Part shown: positions 1 to 9,350 of the stretch, in pieces
Layout: the number at the start of each line of letters is the position of its first letter
Position numbering within the stretch: the first letter of the stretch is position 1
Assembly (NCBI GenBank): GCA_964651325.1
Contig: CAZYXP010000119.1
Span: forward strand, 1-11,639
DNA: 11,639 nucleotides
Source of the DNA: JADFOB01 sp964651325
Lineage (GTDB): Bacteria; Planctomycetota; Phycisphaerae; UBA1845
Direction of reading: 5' to 3'
The notes under the pieces: model-generated
Told to the model about the DNA's origin: nothing
The model's input: the letters and a program-made list of their open reading frames with translations, nothing else
Databases searched by the model: none
Program-made: the position numbers and the translations under genes

Positions 1-418
1 CGCGCAGGTTGGTTGGATTCACAAACTGTTGATAGGGAAGATCGTAATCCAAGGGAGGCGTCGTCTTGTCCATGATGGGCGGCGCCTCGGGTTGAACGTG
101 GGCGAGCTCCTTGGTCAAGGCGGCCGGGTCGCCGCCGTGGCAGAACGTGCACGCAAACGAGAACCCCATGTTGACGGTGACGTCCTCAATGTCCTGATGG
201 CACGAGACACAGCCGTCATCGACCACATTGATCGCGGCGATAACGCGCGGGTTTTTTTCCCATCCCTTGATGGCGGCCGGATTCGTGCCATGATTCATGG
301 TGACGCGATGGCCGGGCTGTGCGGCTTGGACGGTGGCGATCAGCGTCGTCGCCGCGACCGCCATCACCGACAGGAGTATCCACCATGTCATGTCGCGCTT
401 CAACGTTGCGGGATGCAT
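1..418 (-). CDS. Multihaem cytochrome c, N-terminal part (runs off left edge)
   Basis: The frame is open from an ATG at 418 to the left edge, giving 139 residues with the C-terminus missing. Residues 10-33 form a membrane-spanning signal or anchor (WWILLSVMAVAATTLIATV). Two haem c attachment motifs follow closely: CVSCH at residues 70-74 and CTFCH at 90-94. His43 and His107 (HVQP) could be axial ligands. Two CxxCH motifs 20 residues apart in an exported protein indicate a periplasmic or surface multihaem cytochrome, and more haem sites probably lie beyond the edge. The start is supported by AGGA about 10 bases upstream (TTAGGAACACAACCA then ATG); Met10 is an alternative with a poorer ribosome site. 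The upstream SCO/cytochrome gene ends in a strong terminator, so this gene probably has its own promoter. A role in electron transfer is certain from the family; its partner is unknown. Confidence 0.88.
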   Translation of the reverse strand, partial: MHPATLKRDMTWWILLSVMAVAATTLIATVQAAQPGHRVTMNHGTNPAAIKGWEKNPRVIAAINVVDDGCVSCHQDIEDVTVNMGFSFACTFCHGGDPAALTKELAHVQPEAPPIMDKTTPPLDYDLPYQQFVNPTNLR

Positions 419-663
419 TGGTTGTGTTCCTAATCCATCAGAAGTCAGGAGGGGGGCGTTTGAGTGCCCGCGCGGCGGTGGGGCCATCGTGTGGAGCGCA
501 TCGCGAACGGGGCAGGCCGGGCTGGCCGCGGCGATGGGTTGTTCCGCTCGATGGGCTGGCGCCGGGAGCCGGGCAGGCATCTGTTCCGTTTCCCTCCAGG
601 GTTCATGCGAGACGGCCACGCACATCGAATCCCACGGCCCGGCGTACCGCGGATGCTTATGGT

Positions 664-693
664 ATGGTACGACTGTCGGGGGATGAATGGCAA
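664..693 (-). promoter_or_regulatory. Possible sigma70-type promoter for the multihaem cytochrome gene
   Basis: On the minus strand TTGCCA (688-693) is followed after 18 bases by TACCAT (664-669), with one and two mismatches to the -35 and -10 consensus. An AT-rich stretch lies just upstream. The site is about 245 bases before the cytochrome start, so it would give a long leader. Such matches arise by chance, so this is weak. Confidence 0.22.
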
Positions 694-959
694 GACTCAA
701 TCCAAAAATAGATACAAAGTTATTGGTATATGGATGGTGTGTGCAGCGAGGGGTACGCGGCCAGGCGGTTCGGGTTATCGGTCTGCCCTGAAGATCGCTT
801 GCCGGTTACGCTTTCGGTTTGCAAATGGGTTAAAAAGGGGCGTGTCCCGCCGATTCTAGAGACATGCTCGATAGGGCGGTCGGGAGAGGGTTTGATTGCC
901 GATTGCCAAGAACGCAGCCGGCCCTGAAAGGCGCTTGAATCGCACTCCAAACGCGGGGC

Positions 960-996
960 AAAAAAAAGGCTCCGACTCGCATGGCGAGTCGGAGCC
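960..996 (-). terminator. Rho-independent terminator after the SCO/cytochrome c gene
   Basis: A perfect 13-bp inverted repeat (GGCTCCGACTCGC at 968-980 and GCGAGTCGGAGCC at 984-996) encloses a 3-base loop. Eight A residues precede it on the plus strand (960-967), which read as eight U residues after the hairpin in minus-strand RNA. It lies 62 bases after the stop codon of the SCO fusion gene, the expected place, and separates that unit from the multihaem cytochrome downstream. Confidence 0.93.
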
Positions 997-1058
997 GAAT
1001 CATGCCCGATTGAGGCTGCCGTTGCGGGTGCATCCAGGCAGCGGAAGCCGAAACGGGG

Positions 1059-2525
1059 TTAGCCTTGGGAATCTACCAAGGGCGACCGCCGCAGCAGCGC
1101 CGCGAGCAGAAACAGGGCGCAGCCCAGTCCGAAGGAGAAAATCATCGACATCCTGAAGAGCCCGCCTCGTTGGCTCGGCGGCTCGATGATCTTGCTGGCG
1201 GCAACAACCGCCTGGGGAGGCGCGACTGGGGTTAGCTCTGGCTCCTCGTTTTCGATTAGATTCGGCGTGTTGCTCGCCCCTTGGCCCTGCTCGTCGTTGG
1301 CGGCGACCAGGGTTTTTTTCTTCTTGCAACACGGTTTTGTCGCTTCGGAGCCCGCTTTCGCTTCCGAATCTGGCGAATCGCTTGCGCTGACCACTACCGC
1401 CTCCGCCTTTTTCTTGCAGCAGGGCTTGGTTTTATGGGAGGCTTGCTTCGCCTCAGGGGCTGGATTCTTCTTCTGCCTCTTCTTGGCGGCCAGCGCCTGG
1501 GCTTTTCGTTTCATGCAGCAGGGTTTCTCCGCCCCGGAAATATCTTGCGCGGCCGCCGTCGTCTGCTCTACCTGCTCCACTCGGCGACCTTCGGTACCGA
1601 CGTATTCAAGCAGGTCATGTACCTCATCCTGGGTGAGGCGCATGTTGGGCATCGGCACGTAGTTGTAGGCAATGAAGAGCCCTGTGGCGATAGGGTCTTG
1701 CTCGGCCAGCATCTTGTCCGGCTCCTTCAGCCAGCGGATAAGCCACGCGGGATCTCGCCGCTTAACCACGCCCGCCAGATTCGGTCCCACTTTCGGCTGA
1801 CCGTCCCCTGTCCCGATGTTGTGGCAGGTCGTGCAGCGAGTGCGAAACAGGCGTTCGCCTTTGGTGATCTGCCGCAGTTTCGGGGCGTCCTCGTAGCTGC
1901 TTGCGTTGCGGCTGGGCAACTTGAAGTTGTGGAGCCAGCCGCCGACCTGTCCGGCCAGAACGTAGGGATTCTCAAAAGGAGAGCTCTTCTTCCAGATTCC
2001 CGAGGCCTGATTTCCGATGATCAAACTCAGGTTATGGTCATTGGATCCGTCCTGGATCTCCGCGATGTACAGGCCCAATCGCTTGCGCAGCATAGTGATG
2101 TCCGCTTCATCTCCTGTAAGGAACGTCCAACCCGGCCCGATCTTGTATCGCTCGGTGTACGCTTTGAGTACTTCGGGCGTATCGACTTTCGGGTCGATGC
2201 TGATCGAATACATGAACACATCCTTGCCGACGCGATCGCCGAGGATGCGCTGCACCTCCGCGAGTCGAGCCGTCTCCAGCGGACAGGTATCCGGACAACT
2301 GGTGTAGATGAAGTTGATCATCACCACCTTGTCTTTGATCAGGTCGTCAAAGAATCGGACCTTCTTGCCCTCATGGGTGATCAGCGGGACATTGGGAAAG
2401 TAGCTCTTGCCCCAGCGACTACCGTGGCGTTTGTGCGCCGTTCCGCTGGAGCTCGCCAACGCTAAAGCGCTTCCCAGAAAAAGCGTGGCGATGATCGCCA
2501 AACCGGAAACTCCATACCTGTTCAT
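1059..2525 (-). CDS. SCO1/SenC-type copper protein fused to cytochrome c, with a KPCC-K repeat tail and C-terminal membrane anchor
   Basis: The protein has 488 residues, far more than a normal SCO protein of about 200. Residues 1-25 are a signal peptide. Residues 40-205 are a SCO/SenC thioredoxin fold with the copper-binding pair C77-PDT-C81 and the third ligand His164 (NDHNLS). Residues 222-315 are a class I cytochrome c domain with C231-TT-C234-H235 and a likely Met ligand at 292 or 295 (VPMPNM). Residues 316-455 are a charged, low-complexity linker with three repeats, KPCCMKRK (335-341), KPCCKKK (368-373) and KPCCKKKK (398-404). Residues 457-478 are a membrane segment followed by RR, giving a C-terminal anchor. 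The start at 2525 has GGGAG about 9 bases upstream. The gene lies 163 bases after the multicopper oxidase on the same strand. The known family role is copper delivery or thiol redox control at copper sites; the oxidase next door as its client is inference. Confidence 0.93.
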   Translation of the reverse strand: MNRYGVSGLAIIATLFLGSALALASSSGTAHKRHGSRWGKSYFPNVPLITHEGKKVRFFDDLIKDKVVMINFIYTSCPDTCPLETARLAEVQRILGDRVGKDVFMYSISIDPKVDTPEVLKAYTERYKIGPGWTFLTGDEADITMLRKRLGLYIAEIQDGSNDHNLSLIIGNQASGIWKKSSPFENPYVLAGQVGGWLHNFKLPSRNASSYEDAPKLRQITKGERLFRTRCTTCHNIGTGDGQPKVGPNLAGVVKRRDPAWLIRWLKEPDKMLAEQDPIATGLFIAYNYVPMPNMRLTQDEVHDLLEYVGTEGRRVEQVEQTTAAAQDISGAEKPCCMKRKAQALAAKKRQKKNPAPEAKQASHKTKPCCKKKAEAVVVSASDSPDSEAKAGSEATKPCCKKKKTLVAANDEQGQGASNTPNLIENEEPELTPVAPPQAVVAASKIIEPPSQRGGLFRMSMIFSFGLGCALFLLAALLRRSPLVDSQG

Positions 2526-2538
2526 CAGAATCTTCTCC

Positions 2539-2553
2539 CACAGCCATGCTGTG
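2539..2553 (-). other. Small hairpin next to the ribosome site of the SCO gene
   Basis: CACAGC (2539-2544) and GCTGTG (2548-2553) form a 6-bp stem with a 3-base loop. In minus-strand RNA it directly abuts and partly overlaps the GGGAG ribosome site of the SCO fusion gene, so it could tune initiation. The stem is short and may be chance. Confidence 0.3.
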
Positions 2554-2594
2554 TCTAGGTTATGGCCGAGCCCCCTCGGCGTTGTAAGGCCTCA

Positions 2595-2621
2595 GGGGCC
2601 GCGGCTGATCACCGCGACCCC
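2595..2621 (-). other. Stem-loop between the multicopper oxidase and SCO genes
   Basis: Minus-strand RNA can form a 10-bp GC-rich stem (GGGGUCGCGG with CCGCGGCCCC, one U-G pair) with a 7-base loop. It sits 68 bases after the oxidase stop and 70 bases before the SCO start. No U-run follows, so it is not a typical intrinsic terminator. It could act as an mRNA processing or stability element or a partial attenuator that sets the ratio of oxidase to SCO. The structure is visible; its function is inferred. Confidence 0.5.
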
Positions 2622-2688
2622 CGAATCCGGCTCGCTTCTCCTCCGCATGCGAGCCGAGATTGACTCCCTGCGTGCATGCACACGCTAC

Positions 2689-5511
<2,823 letters not shown>

Positions 5512-5524
5512 GGTAATTCCTCCA
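5512..5524 (-). promoter_or_regulatory. Ribosome binding site that fixes the oxidase start
   Basis: GGAGG (5519-5523 on the complement) is followed by a 7-base spacer and GTG at 5511-5509. The open frame extends upstream to another GTG at 5706, but neither that codon nor the in-frame ATG at 5583 has a comparable site at a suitable distance. Starting at 5511 also gives a normal basic leader directly before the membrane segment. Confidence 0.85.
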
Positions 5525-6123
5525 TTCGTCGAGAATTCTGCAACCCAGCCGTTGTCGAAGCACTCTTGGCCGCCATGATTCATTGCGGCCAGAGCACCCC
5601 GTGCCCGTTCGTGTTGCGTTTGCACAAAACCTGGACGGCCCGTTTCCGATCCGTTTGTTGCGGTCGATCCAGGCTTTCTTTCCAAGGTTTCTTTTCTTGC
5701 TCGCACCTCCAGCCCAGAAGTGCGAGCGCGTTTTTGGAATCAATAGGGTTGCGTGAGTCGGTTTTGCTATTCGCGCCAACCGCTCCGTCACTACCGGCAA
5801 ACAGGCTTCGCACGTTGCGTGCCAGGTGTGCCATATCGGACCGGATCATTCGTAACTGGCTATCGGGTATGGACTTAAGGTTTATTGCTGGTATATAGGG
5901 AAGTGGTGGTGATCTCGCGTAACGGCGATTGGTTCCCGAAATGCGAGCATTTCAGGCATGCCTTTCCTTAAATCCCTCTAATCAAAGGTTTCCGACGCCA
6001 ATCTGCCGGGAATCGGTTCCCATGCCGGTGTTGACCGTCCTGCACGGGCGCTCGGGGCTGGCGTCCTCGAGACTCGGTCGGCGCGGAGGGGCTGGAGCAA
6101 TCAAGAGGCGAATTAGGGTTTCT
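5524..6123. other. Intergenic spacer between lpxD and the multicopper oxidase
   Basis: About 610 bases including the oxidase ribosome site. I see no convincing gene. The part at about 5865-5900 is AT-rich (TATATA at 5893-5898) and may hold the oxidase promoter on the minus strand. Two hairpins lie here: a perfect 8-bp stem at 5699-5727 and an 8-bp stem with one G-U pair at 5935-5956. Neither has a U-run in the minus direction, so no standard terminator for lpxD was found. Confidence 0.5.
5699..5727 (-). other. Stem-loop in the likely leader of the oxidase gene
   Basis: GCTCGCAC (5699-5706) and GTGCGAGC (5720-5727) are perfect 8-base inverted copies with a 13-base loop. In the minus direction the hairpin is about 190 bases before the oxidase start and would be part of its 5' leader if transcription begins near the AT-rich patch. 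In the plus direction a run of five T follows at 5731-5735, which would suit a weak terminator, but no plus-strand gene needs one. Confidence 0.4.
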
Positions 6124-7197
6124 TCATCTTCTTGGCTCGGGCGTCGGGGTTTTCTCTAGCTCCGCTAGGCGTTTCTCGAGTTGAGCCACACGGGCGAAGA
6201 GCTTGGGGAGCTTTCTGACGCGGGCCGCTTCGCGCATGGCCTCGGCCATGTCTCGTGCGGGTATGCCCCATACGCGTGCGTTTTCTGCGATGTCGTGGGT
6301 CGCGACAGAATTCGCGGCAACGATGGCGCCGTCGCCAACGCTGACGCCGTCGGATGCGCCGGCTTTTCCTGCGAAGATCACTCCTGCTCCAATCTTCACA
6401 CTGCCTGAGATTCCGACCATGGCCACGATGATCGAATGCGGTCCGATTTGGACGTTGTGGGCTATTTGGACGAGGTTGTCGATCTTGGTGCCATGCCCGA
6501 TGCGGGTCGGCCCTACTTTGCCGCGGTCAACGCATGTGTTGGCGCCGATTTCGACGTCGTCCTCGATGATCACCGTGCCGAGATGCTTGAGGCGTAGGTG
6601 TTGATGGTCGCGGTAGATGTATCCAAATCCGTCGGCGCCGATGACGGTGCCGGAGTGAATGATCACCCGATCGCCGATTTCACAACGATCGTAGATCACG
6701 CACCGATCGTACAGCACGCAATCCGCGCCCAGGGTCGCCTCAGCGCCGACCGATACCCCAGGATGTATCACGCAGCCTGCTCCGATAACAGCGCCGCGTT
6801 TGATGATGGCTCCCGCGCCGACGGCTGCGCCTTGGCCGATCTTGGCCGATGGATCGACAGACGCTTGTGCGTGAATGCCCGGCTCCGGCGTTTCCAAGGG
6901 GACATGGAAGTGTTGGAGCACTTTGGCGACCGCCCACTGCGGGTCGTCGCAAATGATGCCGCGGGCAAATGTGCCTACGGTGGCTTCGTTTCCAATGACG
7001 GCGGCGGCTTTGCAGTTTGCCAGCGCTGGGGCCAACTTCTCTTCGACGAGCCAACTCACCGCGTCGCCGGGGGCGATCTCAATGGCCCCAACGCCCCGAA
7101 CCATGAGATTCTTGTGGTCACCGTTGCCCGATAGCCGACCTCCACAGAGTTCGGCGATTTGGCCCACCGTGAGTTCCTGCTGATCTAGTCGTGTCAT
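6124..7197 (-). CDS. lpxD: UDP-3-O-(3-hydroxyacyl)glucosamine N-acyltransferase
   Basis: The 357-residue protein transfers an acyl chain from acyl carrier protein to the 2-amino group of UDP-3-O-acyl-glucosamine, the third step of lipid A synthesis in the cytoplasm. Residues 1-105 are the N-terminal LpxD domain that binds the uridine group, starting with LTVGQIAEL. Residues 106-315 form a left-handed beta helix of hexapeptide repeats, including the family landmarks GADGFGYI (187-194), NTCVDRG (220-226) and KIDNLVQIAHNV (238-249), where His247 is the expected catalytic base. Residues 316-349 are a charged helix. Length matches the family. The start at 7197 has AAGGCGG just upstream. It implies a lipid A outer membrane. 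It lies apart from other lipid A genes here, which is not unusual in planctomycetes; the 255-base upstream gap contains a promoter-like site. Confidence 0.97.
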   Translation of the reverse strand: MTRLDQQELTVGQIAELCGGRLSGNGDHKNLMVRGVGAIEIAPGDAVSWLVEEKLAPALANCKAAAVIGNEATVGTFARGIICDDPQWAVAKVLQHFHVPLETPEPGIHAQASVDPSAKIGQGAAVGAGAIIKRGAVIGAGCVIHPGVSVGAEATLGADCVLYDRCVIYDRCEIGDRVIIHSGTVIGADGFGYIYRDHQHLRLKHLGTVIIEDDVEIGANTCVDRGKVGPTRIGHGTKIDNLVQIAHNVQIGPHSIIVAMVGISGSVKIGAGVIFAGKAGASDGVSVGDGAIVAANSVATHDIAENARVWGIPARDMAEAMREAARVRKLPKLFARVAQLEKRLAELEKTPTPEPRR

Positions 7198-7336
7198 CGC
7201 AGCCGCCTTCTTCCGAAACGCCCTGGATTTTTTCCGTCGCCCAAGCCTCGTTGCACCCTATGGCTGTTCCTCGCACGGGCGCTACCCCGCCAAGGGGCAC
7301 CTGGACTAAGGCGTAGGTTATCGCGAGTTGGATTCC

Positions 7337-7364
7337 TGTATAGCGGCCTTGGGCAGCGTTTCAA
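7337..7364 (-). promoter_or_regulatory. Possible sigma70-type promoter for lpxD
   Basis: On the minus strand TTGAAA (7359-7364) is followed after 16 bases by TATACA (7337-7342), about 140 bases before the lpxD start. It is one of the better -35/-10 matches in the window and lies in the gap after the peroxiredoxin-like gene, so lpxD may be transcribed on its own. Confidence 0.38.
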
Positions 7365-7452
7365 TTCGCCCATGTCCGGGAGGCGCGGCCTCGTGGGCGT
7401 TTTGTGCCACCACCGCGATGCCAGCCCCTGCGGTTTGGCGGGTGAAGCGTTC

Positions 7453-8262
7453 TTATGGAGAATGGTTCGGGCTGCCCCCTGCGGTGAAGGCGGTGTTGGC
7501 AATCCTGTCAACGATGTCGCGCGGGTCCGGCCTATCCTGAGCCATTTTCGAGCGGAAGTGCCAAAGCACTTTGCCATTTCGATCGACCAGAAAATGGGCG
7601 GGCACGGGGATGTCCCGCCCATCGGGGCCTCCGCCTTCGTGTAGCAAATCCAGCGAGCGGATCAGGTCCCCATGGGAATCGCTTAGGATCGGAAAGTTGA
7701 GGCCCAGGTTTCGGGCAAGGCGCCGGGCTTGCTCCGGCGGATCCACGGAGATCGCCATCACGGTGCCGCCGTGCTCGCTCAATGCCGTTTGTACCCCTCC
7801 GAGCCCGCGGAGTTCCGCTCTGCACGACAGTCACCAATGACCGCGGAAGAAGACGAGGTGGACCGGGCCGCGTGCCAGACAATCACTCAGCTTGATCGGA
7901 TGCCCATCCTGATCAGGCAATTCGAAATCGGGCATCCGCTCAATTGCTGCGGCCGAGGAGGCCGGCGGCACGGCGCCGAGGATGAAGAACACGCCCGAAA
8001 ACGCCAGCGCGAGCGCGACGCAGGCGGCCGAGAGGATCGCCGTCGCCCGCCTTCGGCTCATGCACAGGCCCACGAATGAAACGATGATTCCGTCCGCCAT
8101 CAGCAACCAGGCAATCAGCCCCGTCCGGCGCAAGAATGGTTGATCCAACAGAACAACGTAGAGAACGGGGCCCAGTAGGGTTGAGATCAATCCGGCGATT
8201 CCGGCGACCAGCGCCATTTGTCGCCTTTGCGGATGCTTGAGGTTTTGAGGTTCTTCGGCCAT
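7453..8262 (-). CDS. Membrane-anchored peroxiredoxin-like protein, probable selenoprotein (in-frame TGA at the catalytic position)
   Basis: Read through one TGA at 7831-7833, the frame gives 269 residues from ATG 8262 to TAA 7453. Residues 17-40, 48-68 and 75-98 are three membrane segments. Residues 110-262 are an AhpC/TSA-type redoxin domain: MPDFELPDQDG, the active-site strand VHLVFFRGHW (134-143), then the TGA as residue 144, L-S-C147-RAEL, VMAISVDPP (168-175), FPILSDS (190-196), LLHEGGGPDG (206-215) and HFLVDRNGKVLW (223-234). In this family RGHW is followed by the peroxidatic Cys of a C-x-x-C pair, so the TGA replaces exactly that residue. Translation is coherent on both sides with no shift. 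I read it as selenocysteine in U-x-x-C, reducing peroxides or similar substrates. The alternative is a nonsense mutation, since TGC or TGT to TGA is one base. It lies 108 bases after the cohesin/dockerin-like gene. Confidence 0.85.
7791..7825 (-). promoter_or_regulatory. Candidate bacterial SECIS element after the in-frame TGA
   Basis: In minus-strand RNA CUCCG (7808-7812) pairs with CGGAG (7797-7801) around the 6-base loop CGGGCU. The loop starts 23 bases after the UGA and has G as its second base, which fits the loose bacterial SECIS model of a short apical stem-loop about 16-37 bases downstream with a G among the first two loop bases. A lower pairing (GUGC at 7822-7825 with GUAC at 7791-7794) can extend it across an uneven internal loop. 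A competing GCGG/CCGC hairpin overlaps. SECIS sequences vary so much that this is supportive only. Confidence 0.5.
7831..7833 (-). other. Putative selenocysteine codon (TGA)
   Basis: This TGA follows the Trp of RGHW and precedes L-S-Cys in the peroxiredoxin-like protein. It occupies the peroxidatic cysteine position, and the same frame continues into clear redoxin sequence for another 125 residues. The true stop is TAA at 7453-7455. Confidence 0.75.
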
Positions 8263-8370
8263 CGAGCCGGCATCCTGCCCTGGAATCCGTTTGGTGGCAA
8301 CCCTTATACGGAGACACGGAGTTCTGGCGCCGGTGATCCGAATGCGACGACATGTACGGCATCCTTCGGT

Positions 8371-9246
8371 CTACTGGAAATGCGACTGGAACCAACTCCA
8401 GTCCTTGAGGTCAACGTCGCCGTCGTTGTCTACGTCGGCTGCGTCGCATGCAGGTTCCACGGGGCCGCCGGCGGGAGCCGTTTGGCACGCATAGTAGAAC
8501 GTGTGGTCGAGCAGGTCGATGAAGGAGTCGCCATTGAAGTCTGCGCTGATGGCGTTGATGCCCACGTATTGAATACTGGTCTCGGGGCTGTTGCCCATGC
8601 CGCAAACGGCGGTTCCGAATATCGGACTCCCAGTGCCACTTGGAGCAATGGTCGGGGTCGAATCGATGACGGCTTGCATCTCTACCACGGCAACTCGAGA
8701 CCAATTCACCGGTCCCACCGCCGTCGGATTGGCCGTGCATCCGCCAGCGGGGACATAGGAACCACTGAGTTGCTCAATCTTTCCGGTTGCGTTGTCCGCT
8801 GTCCCGTTGGTCAGGCTTGTGAATACGAAGCCATGGAAGATTCCCGCGGTAAATGGAAAAGCGTTTGCGCCGGTGACGACAATCTCGTTCGGATCAAAGC
8901 TCACATCGAGGCTGACTGAGGAAAGCCCGCCTGGATCGTTCGCCTGCGCCCACACTTCCACATAGAAGACCGATCCGGCGAGGAAGGTCGTGTTTTGGGA
9001 CGTGGGCTCCGACGCGACCTCCTCGGGACCGAAGCTAAAGATGTCCTTGGCCACGAGCTTTATGTTGACAGCCGGGACGCCGGCGGTGACCGTTGGCGCT
9101 TCAACGTTGCCTTCTGTCATCAACCCCGAAGCCCAAACGCCATTGTCCGCAATAGGGCAAATCAAGGCGCAGACGGATAGCCACCAGCCGATATGTGGTC
9201 CGAATACGGTCGGTATCTTGGTCTCATGCCTGCCTGTTGGTCTCAT
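8371..9246 (-). CDS. Secreted protein with cohesin-like domain and C-terminal dockerin-like repeats
   Basis: The protein has 291 residues. Residues 1-40 contain a signal peptide with a hydrophobic core at 20-33 and a likely cleavage near VWAS. Residues 58-215 resemble a cohesin-type beta sandwich: FYVEVWAQ (94-101), then GGLSSVSLDVSFDP (106-119), NEIVVTG and VAVVEMQAVI (185-194). Residues 234-291 carry two dockerin-type calcium loops, D236-x-N238-x-D240-x-F-x-D244 followed by LLD, and D271-x-D273-x-D275-G-D277-x-D279 followed by LKD. The start at 9246 has GGAGGGG with a 7-base spacer. Such cohesin/dockerin-like secreted proteins are common in planctomycetes and probably act in cell-surface assembly, not in a cellulosome; that role is inferred. 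Four cysteines in the C-terminal half (170, 215, 254, 267) could form disulfides. No function beyond secretion and calcium binding can be assigned. Confidence 0.88.
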   Translation of the reverse strand: MRPTGRHETKIPTVFGPHIGWWLSVCALICPIADNGVWASGLMTEGNVEAPTVTAGVPAVNIKLVAKDIFSFGPEEVASEPTSQNTTFLAGSVFYVEVWAQANDPGGLSSVSLDVSFDPNEIVVTGANAFPFTAGIFHGFVFTSLTNGTADNATGKIEQLSGSYVPAGGCTANPTAVGPVNWSRVAVVEMQAVIDSTPTIAPSGTGSPIFGTAVCGMGNSPETSIQYVGINAISADFNGDSFIDLLDHTFYYACQTAPAGGPVEPACDAADVDNDGDVDLKDWSWFQSHFQ

Positions 9247-9333
9247 AGTATCGCCCCTCCGCTAGCTAATGGGTTGCGCCACCTTACCCGCCGTGAAGAG
9301 GGAGGTCGCCTGACGCACCGTGGCAGTAACACG

Positions 9334-9350
9334 TGGCATGTCTTGTGCCA
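9334..9350 (-). promoter_or_regulatory. Inverted repeat resembling a sigma54 promoter upstream of the cohesin/dockerin-like gene
   Basis: TGGCA and TGCCA flank a 7-base spacer, an exact inverted repeat that could bind a dimeric regulator. Read on the minus strand the same site is TGGCAC, five bases, then ATGCC, which keeps the GG and GC of the sigma54 -24/-12 pattern at the correct spacing with one mismatch in the -12 part. It lies about 90 bases before the start at 9246. Confidence 0.35.

Larger units (their letters stand above)
419..1058. other. Intergenic spacer between the SCO fusion gene and the multihaem cytochrome gene
   Basis: I see no convincing gene here. Short open frames on both strands lack recognisable domains, signal peptides or good ribosome sites. 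The stretch at about 700-735 is clearly AT-rich compared with its surroundings and lies upstream of the cytochrome gene on the minus strand. The terminator at 960-996 is described separately. No tRNA-like arm pattern was found. Confidence 0.6.

Noticed and set aside
29..433. Plus-strand open frame at the left edge
   Set aside because: The minus strand here encodes a signal peptide and two CxxCH haem motifs, which the plus frame overlaps.
1281..2465. Long plus-strand open frame opposite the SCO fusion gene
   Set aside because: It is antisense to a gene with clear SCO and haem motifs, has no recognisable domain and reflects high GC.
5512..5706. Longer oxidase starting at GTG 5706 or ATG 5583
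   Set aside because: The extra residues have no feature and no suitable ribosome site, while GTG 5511 has GGAGG with a 7-base spacer.
7453..7782. Separate small redoxin gene starting at TTG 7782
   Set aside because: It lacks the active-site strand and has no ribosome site. The same frame continues upstream through L-S-C and the TGA into the matching first half of the domain, so it is one gene.
7453..8262. Plain pseudogene by nonsense mutation
   Set aside because: Possible, but the stop falls exactly on the catalytic Cys position, no other damage is seen and a hairpin of SECIS type follows. Kept as the alternative, not the main call.
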